From Branchiostoma floridae (lineage: Eukaryota > Chordata > Leptocardii > Amphioxiformes > Branchiostomatidae): a stretch of DNA of 64,000 nt. Where the stretch lies: the NCBI RefSeq assembly GCF_000003815.2, contig NC_049993.1, positions 11,535,703 through 11,599,702 on the forward strand, written 5' to 3'. A model generated the notes under the pieces. That model ran no database searches, was not told the origin of the DNA, and saw nothing but the letters and a program-made list of their open reading frames with translations. A program made the position numbers and the translations under genes. This document shows, piece after piece, positions 23,401 to 33,929 of the stretch. Numbering within the stretch: position 1 is the first letter of the stretch; every line of letters starts with the position of its first letter.

Positions 23401-26400
23401 AAGCTGCTGCCTTCAGACTTCGACCAGAAGAAGTTTGATGGAGACTCTAAATACCACATCATGTTCGGTAAGCCTGTTGTTTTCAGTTCTATACAACAGA
23501 TTCAGTCATCCAGAAATCATTTTATCTGATTTTACTATTTCTAACAGCAGTTTCATTGCACCTTGTTATCAGCAATTATGTCCTTTTGGCTTGTAGTCAT
23601 AAATTGGCTGAAATTTGATACAAATATTGTTTGATAATATGATAATAGATTACTTTGGTAATAGCTTAGAATGAATTTTCTTGACAGCAGTTTCAAGCTT
23701 TTTATTAGGCTGGAATGAAATTTTATCTTTTAGTAATAGTATGTTGTAATGTGAATGTTATGTTAAGTGTATGATTTCCTTGTGCCATATATGTTGTGCA
23801 ATGTAAGTGCAAGTGCAATGCAGACTCACCACTAGTTTTACGTAGTGTTCCTCATGAACTTGTGTCTGTCATTCTTATTCAGCTTTTGCTCTCTGCACCC
23901 TTGGCGACATCTCTGCCTCTCTTCTAACTAAGTCATGTGGTAGCCACACAGTAGCTTGTGATGTCTTTTGGTGTACTAAACAAGTCGGTCTTGCTTAGAA
24001 CCATTTCTCATGAGATGTAGCTTGGCAAAGCTTCACTGATTACTACTATTACATTGAGGTATGCATCAGAAAAAGTAGTGGTCACAAATGTGATGATATG
24101 TATTCAAGACTCAAACAAGAGGATAGTATGGCATTTTTTTTTGTATATGTTTCTGTACTGTCAAGATGGGAATTTTTAAGCAGAATTTTTCAGGGATTAA
24201 GGCTTGTAGTGATGCTTTTTAGCAGAATTTTTCTGGGAAGAAATTGTTCAATTCTTCTTACATTCACATAAAGTTACTGCTCTCTATTCCTTGAAGAAGG
24301 GCAGTTTCAGAACTCAACCCAGCTATTGGGTCATTCAATCCCATCTGTGACACTGTCACTGGAGAAAACACATACTGTACTTCCAACCCAGCTGTCTTCC
24401 ACCTCTAAACTCTGTCTGTCCACACCTATCCAGGACCTGACATCTGTGGATATGATAAAAAGAAGGTCCACGTAATTTTCAACTACAAGGGCAGCAACGT
24501 TCTCATTAACAAGGACATTAAGTGCAAGGTGAGGCTGCAATGCACACACGTGGGCACAAGGGGGCAGCCCATGACTGTTGCTGTTAGTGTTAGAGAACCA
24601 TTTGACGATTCTGAAAAAAATCATGTTGGCTCATTTAACGTTCAAAATGTACAAAAACGCAAAATTGTTCTCTACACCAACAGGTTGTGGTTGCTACTCT
24701 ACCCCCTTTACACCCCCATTTTTGTTTGTTGATGAACTGAATTCCCCCTGCAGGCCCCGACATCTGTGGTCCTGGTACAAAGAAAGTTCATGTCATCTTC
24801 AACTATAAGGATAAGAATCACCTCATCAACAAGGACATAAGATGCAAGGTTTGTATGTCCTGTTAGGACTCCATGGAGGATCCGTTCAAAGACCATACAA
24901 AAACACCTAATAGAGTATATACTGTCCAAAACTTCTTACAGTTTACTAAACTTGTGCAGTTGCTGGGGTAACTTTTGTATTGAGCATCTTTGAATCTCTC
25001 CAAATATTAAAGGAAAGTTTAACTTGAAACTTCAACAAAGGTCACTGTGATTTGCAGCGTAGAATTTATAGACTGTAAATAAATATAAACATCTTACCAT
25101 AGCAAATTTTGGTAACATTACGTTTGCAGAGTAGAATCTACAGACTGAAAGTTTGGTGAGAGTTGCTCCTGCTATACTGACATTACTCTGAGTTGGAATC
25201 ACAACAATGAACACTAGACATCCAGATGTGCAAAATGACAAGAGGGAAACCTTGGCATGCTTTCCCTAAACATTATGCCTATCTCTCCACAGGACGATGA
25301 GTTCACACATCTGTACACACTGATCGTGAAGCCCGACCAGACGTACGAGGTCAGGATCGACAACAAGAAGGTCGAGAGCGGCAGCCTGGAGGACGACTGG
25401 AACTTCCTCCCCGCCAAGAAGATCAAGGACCCCGACGCCAAGAAGCCTGACGACTGGGACGAGAAGGAGTACATCGATGATCCTGAGGACGCCAAGCCTG
25501 AGGTACGGGAGATTTGGGGATGTTCATAAAAACATGACATTTACATGTATTACTGCTTTATGATTGGACTGTTTTAACTGTGCACTCAAAACACAGTGAA
25601 AACCTTTCAGATCCTACCACAAAATGAAATCCCCGTGAATACAAATGAATTTACAGGTCAGCACATCCTCTCCTGCATTAAAAGGGATGTCCACGCTATC
25701 TACATATAGAGCTTTGGGTGGGCACATTGGATGCATGATTCTAAGTCATTATCAACAGACCAATGGTAATAAATCATATAGCTAGAAATGTTACACTACT
25801 CCAGTCACATATCAGTCACGGTTTCTTTTCCAGAGTAAGAAAAGGCACTTATGTGACACTAGAGTACAGCACTTAGCTTTGTCACATAGTAGAGTTGAAT
25901 ACTCATCAATATTTGGTAGGTTTTTAGCACCATGTTGGATAGTGTCCAACCATTTTCCCGATCTGTTTCTCTGTGTAGGACTGGGACAAGCCCGAGCACA
26001 TCCCCGACCCTGATGCCACCAAGCCTGAGGACTGGGATGATGAAATGGACGGTGAATGGGAGCCTCCCATGATCGATAACCCTGAGTACAAGGTGGGTGG
26101 CATTCTCAAACTTTCCTATGGATACAGACACCTTCTGTGCAACATATAGTTTCATAGATACTGAAAAATGTTAAGAAAAATACTCTGTGGTTGGCACAAG
26201 TGCAGTCACTGAAAAAAAGCAGACTTTGTGATGAGCTCATGTTGTTAAGTATTTAGTCCACACTCATAGAATTTTGATAGAAGCATACACAGAAACAGTA
26301 CTCTTTTGTCATAAGTGTGCTAGATATGCTCCATTTTGAAGCAAGGGGAGTATTGAGAAGGTCTTATTACTGAAAGAAAGACGGTTGAACAAGAATTTCA

Positions 26401-28064
26401 ATACAGGAGAATTAAGGAAAAAGATAAAGGTAGACTGCCCTCACTAGTTTTGTTACTGCCCCAAGTTTTGCGAACAGAATGCTCACGTCCCAGGAAGTAT
26501 ATATTAGTCTGACCAGACTGAATTTCCCCTCCACAGGGTGAGTGGAAGCCCAAACAGATCAAGAACCCCGGGTATGATGGGAAATGGATCCACCCCGAGA
26601 TTGACAACCCAGAATACACAGCAGACTCACTCATCTACAGATACGAGGACATCGGCGCGGTCGGCTTCGACTTGTGGCAGGTATGTCGTGTTGTAGTGAA
26701 ACATGCGAACAGCAGAGCTTCAGACACCAGCGACTTTTTTTGTACACAAAGGGCTGAAAAAGTGTTGACTGGTGTTGAGGCAGTTCTGTAACTTCTGGTT
26801 ATAGTTTGGGATGATATATTGCAGGTTTTTTTACTTGAAAAGTTGAATAGGAAGCAGGCTGAATAAAAATTCTGACTCGAAGCTATGTGACTCCATTGCC
26901 CACCTAAAAAAGGCTAGGGTCGGCTGGCTTTTAAATGGTCCTTTGGTAAACAGGAAACACAACANNNNNNNNNNNNNNNNNNNNNNNNNNNNNNNNNNNN
27001 NNNNNNNNNNNNNNNNNNNNNNNNNNNNNNNNNNNNNNNNNNNNNNNNNNNNNNNNNNNNNNNNTTGAAGTTTTCCTCCTCCATTCTAGGTGAAAGCAGG
27101 CACACATTTTTGACAACATCCTGGTCACAGACGATGTAGACCAAGCAGAAGAGGCGGCCAAGGAATTGTGGGAAAAAACAAAAGATGGAGAGAAGAAAAT
27201 GAAGGATCAGCAGGATGAGGAGGAGAGGCAGAAAAGAGAGGAGGAGGAAAAGGCCAGGAAAGATGGTGAGTTTTCACATTATGGTTCTCTTTTACCTGTC
27301 ATGGTGTCAGAAATATGCCAGACACAAAGCTTAAATGTAGTCATTGGAATCTATCTGCAACAGTGCCACCTGACAGAAGTGGTAAGCACTGCACAGCTTT
27401 CTGGTCTGCTGCATTAGCCATAGAATTTTCTCCTTCAGTTGCTTTTGATATTGTGTTACCTTGTAGGTAGCTGAGGAAAAGGACATTATTTGATCCCATG
27501 CCAAGTCATCCCTGTGCTGCCAGCAGTCTTTTTGAAGAGAGGCGTAGAGCCAGTGACCCTTTTATTTGTATCAGTGACACGTTGTATGAAGCATAAAACA
27601 AGCTAATACACTTTTCGAGATGACTAGGGATAACCTGATGTGTTTGGTCGAAGACTCCATCTGTAGCAAAGCCACATTGTACTGCTGCTAGCTGCCTGAA
27701 AAAGCCTCATGCTCAAATGAGGATGACTTTTTGTTACCTTTTTTTAATGAGCTCCTGTAGTAGTAGTAATTAGTTTATTCATTGATAAAACATGAATCAG
27801 ATCGGCCTTGCAGTAAAAACTGATTTACAATCAACTTCTACAGTAAAACCAATGCAACAAGTTATCATTACAATATGTACAGATAATGTTTACTTGTTAA
27901 TAACTGCTGTGTTTGTGTCCACAGAAGAAGATGAAGAAGAAGAAGAGGAGGAGGAAGATGAGGAAGAGGAGGAAGATGAGGAGGAGGCTGAGGAGGGAGA
28001 TGCTGAGGAGGAGGAAGAGGAGGAAGATGCATCAGATTCCACAGCTGAAAAGGACGAGTTGTAA
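20475..28064 (+). CDS. CALR: Calreticulin, ER lectin chaperone, with alternative exon 4
   Basis: Coding exons: 20475-20559, 22712-22816, 23261-23467, then either 24434-24528 or 24754-24848, then 25293-25502, 25979-26092, 26537-26680, 27090-27265, 27925-28064; about 424 residues (human 417). Order along the protein: signal peptide (1 to about 17, cut near LAEA); N-domain with [17 protein letters not shown] and KYHIMFGPDIC, which carry the glycan-binding Tyr, Lys, Tyr, Met and Asp and the disulfide cysteines; P-domain with three DPDA-KPEDWD repeats and three GEW-P-NPEY repeats; an acidic calcium-storing tail; and a C-terminal KDEL retrieval signal before TAA. Exon 8 as assembled has one extra base near 27100-27107, 40 bases after the gap, giving an in-frame stop; this is probably a gap-edge error. 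Calreticulin binds monoglucosylated glycans and buffers calcium in the ER lumen. Identity certain. Confidence 0.97.
21660..21867. mobile_element. 208-bp MITE with CTGTAAATGC ends, copy 1
   Basis: Begins CTGTAAATGCAGAAATGTTC and ends CATTTACAG, both next to TA, as expected for a Tc1/mariner-type TA target duplication. The inside is a set of CGCGGTGG / CCACCGCGAA inverted motifs. A second copy of almost the same length is at 50347-50553. In calreticulin intron 1. Confidence 0.75.
24434..24528 (+). CDS. CALR: Calreticulin alternative exon 4a (divergent copy)
   Basis: 95 nt, acceptor CTATCCAG, donor AAG|GTGAGG, entering in phase 1 and leaving in phase 0. It encodes [20 protein letters not shown] and then [11 protein letters not shown]. 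The glycan-binding Asp and both Cys are kept, but the Gly-Pro-Gly-Thr turn of other calreticulins is replaced by Gly-Tyr-Asp-Lys. It is mutually exclusive with 24754-24848 by frame. Confidence 0.88.
24754..24848 (+). CDS. CALR: Calreticulin alternative exon 4b (canonical copy)
   Basis: 95 nt, acceptor CCCCCTGCAG, donor AAG|GTTTGT, same phases as 4a, 225 bp downstream of it. It encodes [20 protein letters not shown] and then [11 protein letters not shown], closer to human ([16 protein letters not shown]). Joining 4a to 4b shifts the frame and gives a TAA near the end of 4b. Skipping both gives GGA-CGA-TGA at the start of exon 5. Confidence 0.88.
26965..27064. other. Assembly gap (100 N) in calreticulin intron 7
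   Basis: A conventional 100-N gap 25 bases upstream of exon 8. Its nearness explains why the exon 8 frameshift is suspected to be an assembly error. Confidence 1.
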
Positions 28065-29345
28065 ATTATATAGAAAACATAGTAGTAGAAATCTAGTCGT
28101 TAAAAACCATGAATCAATTGTCTTGTCTACACCCGGTAGAATATGTGTTCAACTTGTCCGTATGTAAATTCTGAACTCTGCTATTCGTTAAGAGAATGAT
28201 GTACCAAACTTGTTGGTATATATCTGAAGACTTGTATCTTTCCAATTGTTGTGCAAGCCTAATGTTCACCCCCTCCCTGTAGGATGGTTCAGTCTTTCTT
28301 GTACTGGTAACGGGATGTACCATTTCAGATTAGGAGTGGCAAGGTGCCACTTAGAGGGGAACATGTTTCATGAGATGTAAAGTGTTTGATGATACCAGAG
28401 CTTGCACACGAGCACAGGGACGTTTGGATTATTTGATTTTTAAGCATGGATATGTCTGCTGCCAAATGTGTGGAATTCATTTTTGTTCTACCAGTGTTTA
28501 TCCATCACTTCTTGATTTTATTTCCCCATTGCTCCCCCATGTTTTTGTAAAAAGTAGAACATGACACTAAGTTTTTTTGGCTTTTGTAAGTCCATTCTAC
28601 GTAAAATATCCCTTTTGACTGCTGCTTAAAATGTTAACATCTTTCCATGGAGTCTGATATGTAGCTGTCACATTTCTAACACATGTACAGGGCACATGTG
28701 GCTGTATGAAAAAAAAAAAGCAAAAAATGTTCCATTCTGCTGACCAACTTCCGTGTCATGATTGTGATATTGATACATTTGTTTAGACACTGTTAGACTT
28801 TAGGTGAAGGGAAATAGTGATGTATGTCAGCAGGAATTCAGGCCAATTTTCAAACCCATGGCAGCTACTTGGGAGCTGTGATCGATATTGCTCTGCTGAC
28901 ATTGTCATCCATGCTGTACCCAGTGATAGTTGTATGTATCTGTCCTGGTCTGGGTAGTTTCTGTGACTTTGCTGACACTGTTTTCAATGGCAAAGTCTGA
29001 ATTGTCTTATGTATTTGAAATCTGGAAACTTTCAGTCTGTATGTTCAACAACATAGGCACTTTTTGTAGTGACATTTAACACTGCATAAGGTGGGATTGA
29101 TGGTATGAACAATTGATGTTACCATGGGAAAATCCAGCTATACATTTTTTCTTCAGACAAGCCCCCTTTTGTCATGTTCTCAGAGAGCTAAGAACCCCAA
29201 ATCACGGCCATGCTAAACAGAAGGAAATCCAGCTTTTTATTTGTATTCTGGGGGTTCTCTTAGCCTCAGTGCTTACGAGGGTTTAAACACAAACTGGTGT
29301 AAGAGAAAATTTGTTCTTTTCACAATAAATAAAAAAATTAAAAAA
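28065..29345 (+). other. Calreticulin 3' UTR and poly(A) signal
   Basis: About 1.28 kb without a reading frame follows the KDEL stop. It ends at AATAAA (29324-29329) and an A-rich run. There is no other gene before 29900. Confidence 0.7.
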
Positions 29346-29914
29346 AGGTAACAAGTGTGTAAGTGTCTTTTCATTGCGTGTCCTTTCCTTTCATTGCATT
29401 GCATTGCATTATTATAGTTGGATCCTCAGCACTGGACATCCCCTGTCAACATTTGAAACCGAGTGCAGAGAAATGAGTGCTGTGGTTGCAAAATCTGACG
29501 TATCGAAACCATTCATTACGAGCTTCAGTTACGTAATATAATGTCGCATAGATAATATTAGAAGTAAGTACAGAATACCTGTTACTTGTCTTACTATGTG
29601 GGATCAACATGGCATATCAGGACAATTTTACGTAAAGTTATATGATGCCAAAAAAATCATGGTCACAGTATTCAAGATTAATTTTATCCAGGATCCAGGT
29701 ATTTAGAAAGATTGTAAACTGCTTCTTTCAAACAATGTTATCTATAATGTGGCATTCCCTACTTTTCTCTGCGTGTCAAAGGCGCCCCTCAGTGGATTAG
29801 AGAAGAACGACACTAGAGTAATACTGCAAATACGATTTTACATTGATTATTTAAGAGCGACCCCTAGCAGTCAATGAAATAAATGCTGCAGATTGAGCAG
29901 TTTGTAATGATAGC

Positions 29915-30540
29915 CACACATTGATTGGTCAATTTATTCAAGTCGACCAATTAGCATGCTACATTATATGACATGCAGTAAAACATCAATAGAATTATCG
30001 GAATGTACATTCGTTCGACCAATCAGTGTCAATATCACACTCAGACCGCACAACACAGTTTTTTTCTGCGGTAAAAAGTAGTGCAACCGAGACTTTCAGC
30101 CTATTCACTTTATTGTTGTATAATTACCCGCTATCTGTACACCATTTGCAAGTAGGTCAACCTCCTTGACCATTTATTTGTAAACACTTGAACGTGAAAG
30201 CCAGCGCGCGTGCAGCGAGGCTCGAACTTTACTGTGGGCGGTATAAATAAGTCGACCATAGTAGCTGCACATTGATTGGTCAATTGATTATAATTGACCA
30301 ATCAGCATATAACATTTATCGATGTTCAGTGGCATCAATAGAATTATCTGAATGTACATTCGTACGACCTATCAGCGTCAATATCACCTTCAGACCGCAC
30401 AACACAGTTTTTTTCCGCGGTTAAAAAATAGTGCGACCGAAATCTTCAACCTGCTCACAATTTGTACACCATTTGTTAACACTTTAACGTGAGAGCCATC
30501 GAGGTTCAAACCGAACTGTTTGGCGGTATAAAGAGTCGGT
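29915..30540 (+). repeat. Tandemly duplicated CCAAT/TATA-containing module (period about 351 bp)
   Basis: ATTGATTGGTCAA starts copy 1 at 29920 and copy 2 at 30271. Both copies then carry CATCAATAGAATTATC, GAATGTACATTCGT, GACCGCACAACACAGTTTTT and a GGCGGTATAAA box (30238-30248 and about 30522-30532). Each copy has several CCAAT boxes in both orientations. No reading frame is recognised downstream. Confidence 0.7.
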
Positions 30541-31079
30541 TTTTAGCTTATTTTCAGAGTGTCACAGTATTAATTGATGGGACTTCCAGTAGTATGGCTG
30601 TATTTATTGTTGTAATACTATTGGCCACTAGTCGGCGCTTTTGATCCATTTAGTTTATCGGCGCATTTCCCGTCTTGTCTACGAAACCATCATACATGTA
30701 GCTATTTATGTGAGCTACTAACATGCCAGAAAATTACGGACAAAGTCAGTCAAAACAGGATCAAACTGGTCACTCCGGAAGATATGCAGCTGTGTTACAA
30801 TTCTCCAAACAGTGGATCACAATTCCGATTATAATTAAATGATACCCAACAGGCCATGTTTGAATTACAGAAACTCAAATAAGCTTGTGCAGAGTGTAAT
30901 GGAACTTTAACAGGGATGATTATTTCTGTGAAAAGGGAAATGACCAAAATAACTGAAGATAAAAGCTATACAGGCCAGTGATAAACAATAAATCCTCTAT
31001 CATTGTTCTTTCATTAGCAGGAAGGTTGCATAGTTGACCCTATGTCAGATTTGTTTGTATAAGTATAAGACATGTAACG

Positions 31080-33800
31080 TTAGAAGGAAGGCCGGGGGTA
31101 GTCTGTGCCCGAAAACGTGCCCCGTCCGGGACGCCTTCTTGGAAGATCGTGGCGTTTGGAACCGCCGCACGACGGGTACTACAACCTCTTCTCTTGCCTT
31201 TCTAAAATAGATTAAAATTCCCAAAGGCGAATTCCACAAACATGTACGTAAACACAACGTTATTAGCTTAATACATTGTGGATATGGATATGGGCACAAG
31301 TATAAAGTCAAGTAAATTGCGAGAGTTGTCATAGTAAATCGGATAATGTCTCCAAGCAGATATTTGGGTGAAAGCTCGTAATGTTTTCTAAGTGACGCCC
31401 AGACTTCTCTGAGAGTCCCTTACCCCATATAAGCAAATGAACAGTTGAGTGAAAGGCCAAAGGCGCTATGGGAGAATGGTTGACATCCAAATATATCCTT
31501 AACATACTTATTTCGTACAAGATATGATGTGTACATGAATATAGGTGGCGCTTCAACAGGCTGCCATTGTGTTACATGGGCTCCTCGCGCGGCGCCTAAA
31601 ATCGATCCTTCCTATGTGAACTAGTGCCCTAAAGGTCATTCTAGATCTTTGCGAAGATGTCTTGGCCTATTTGAGAAGGTTTTCACAGGCTTTAAGCATA
31701 GATTATCGTAGATTTTAACATTCTAAACCCGGGACTTCATACCCTATGAGAGCCCAAGCTGCAGTACCGCTCCTGGTCGCGTCCTGAAAAGTGGCTTAAA
31801 CGACCGCCAAATTGCCAAATTTCACTCTTTTCGGGAATGGGGAAATCATGAAAGGCTCACAAAGGGGTTTGGATTTTGAAACTTTTTTAAAAGCAACCAC
31901 TTCAAATTAAGGCTGGCAGTAGTTAAGACGGTTCGCAAACTGGATCCTAGAGTAGAAGGAATCTTCTCCTAAAATAATACAAACTGCTTCCTGACGAAGG
32001 AACAAAGATAACTGATTTAGTGTTTGTTATACACCATGCTGTGTACCAAGTGTTTTTGATAGCCTTTGTGACCTTTCTAGTCGTTTTTTTTTATTGAAAG
32101 GATGTAAGCCACGAAATCAAGTAAGAGTGATCTCTTGTGCTACTGAATTTACAAATATGAAGGCGGAATAATTTATAAGTGATTTGAAAATACAAATGTA
32201 CAAATGACGAGAACGCAAAAAGTTGACAAGATAAAGGAGAGTATCTGTTTATTTCTTCACATGCGTTGCTACACTAGTACTGTTTTTCAAGCACGAGTGA
32301 TGTAATTTACGCTGATTAAAAGGCTTGTTATCATTATCATAATTTATCTATCTGATCTTGTGGTTCTGCTTATAGATGTTATGTGTCATCAAATAGCAAT
32401 AGATGTATTTCATGCTAGATATATTCATATGTGTGTTGGTGTGTTGGTGTAATTATGTGCAATTGATTTGCTAGTTGCTTGTTGTTTGTTCGGATTGTGT
32501 AATAAACCACAAGTAAAAGCTTTTGAGTTTTCTTTATGAATGAAGCATGAACCCCCACTATGTATTTAGCGTCTTATAACAGTTTTTAATACAATGTTTT
32601 GTGTTATTTGCCTAGTTAGATAGTTGTACTGTGTATGACTAGTTCAGCATCTAACTGTAGAGCATGCCGGACCCTTGTCCCTAATACCAAGGAACTAACG
32701 TCCTTGCTAATACATTGGAAACTCTCGACATATGACGATGACAACAGCAAATTGTATGTTGCTGAACATAACGTGAAGAAAGTTTAGACGTCGTTTGACT
32801 AAAATGTCAACAACATACTGTAATGAATACTGGCAGTGGTAGCCAAATGGACAATTTACAGGACATGCACTCGACGCTGGTGCCATTTCTGACCTAATAT
32901 CCCGTGGTTTTCTTGGTGAACTGCTTGAGATATTGCAATTTGTAATCTCAAATGCTTAAATGTTGGAAGAAGAAGCCAAATAAGCCACAAAAATTCAAAC
33001 CCCTTTGCGAGCCTTTCACCATTTCCCCATTCCTGAAAAGAGGGAAATTTGGCAATTTGGCGGTCGTCTTAGCCACTTTTCAGGAAGCGGCCGGGAGCGG
33101 TACTGCAGCTTGGGCTCTTATAGGGTTTGTACTCCTAACTTGTAAGATGCCTAAACACACTAGAGATTTGTGTGAAACTGGTGAAAACTCTCCCCAATAG
33201 TTCAGACATCTTTGTACATATCTAGAGTGAACTTTAAGACACCAGTTGACATAAAAAGTGTCGATTTTAGGCACCGCGTGAGGAGCCCATGTAACACCAT
33301 GTCTGCCCGTCGAAGCGCCACCTACATTCATGTATACATCATATATCGTATGTTTTAACTGGGTTAATAATTGTTAGACAACATCAGACTTTTCTTAGCA
33401 ACTTTGGCCTTTTACTCAACTGTTTATCTGCTTATATGGGGAGAGGGGACTGTCCGAGAAGCCTTTCGTCACTAAGAAACCTTACGATCTTTCACCCAAC
33501 ATCTGCTTGGAGAATTTATCCGACTTGCTTTGACAACTTTGGCCTTTTTCTTGACTTTTTATTTGTGCTCATATGCATATACACAATGAACCTGTTAATT
33601 TGATAACGTTGTTTCCGTGTTTACGTATTTGTAATACATACACCTTTCCGACTGTGCATCTAGACTCTAAATTAAGAAAGGCAAGAGAAAGGGTTGTAGT
33701 GCCCGTCGTGAGGCGGTTCCAAACGCAACGACTTCCAAGAAAGTCGTCCCGGACGGGGCACGTTTTCAGGCACACACTCCCCCCGACCTTCCTCCTACCT
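31080..33800. mobile_element. Fold-back element with arms of about 0.8 kb
   Basis: Blocks at 31081-31200 (AACGTGCCCCGTCCGGGACG, TGGAACCGCC, CTTCTCTTGCCTTTCT), 31340-31480 and 31740-31880 recur in reverse complement and in mirrored order at 33670-33790, 33410-33530 and 32985-33130. The arms are diverged (roughly 80-85% by eye) and enclose a unique centre of about 1.1 kb (31900-32960) without a coding frame. The short open frames on the arms are mirror images of one another, not genes. Confidence 0.75.
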
Positions 33801-33929
33801 GAACACACCTGAACTCTCCTTTGTCATGGTCGTTTCTTTGGTAAACAGTACAAGTTTTATGGTCCTGGTAGTTTACTATATTTACCTGTACAGCACGGCT
33901 GTGATTATTACATAATAAATCAGATCAAC

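Noticed and set aside
27913-28167. Lys/Arg-rich 84-codon open frame
   Set aside because: A shifted reading of the acidic tail of calreticulin; the true frame ends in KDEL.
29920-30310. ER stress response elements at the many CCAAT boxes
   Set aside because: None has CCACG or a near match at the required 9-base spacing.
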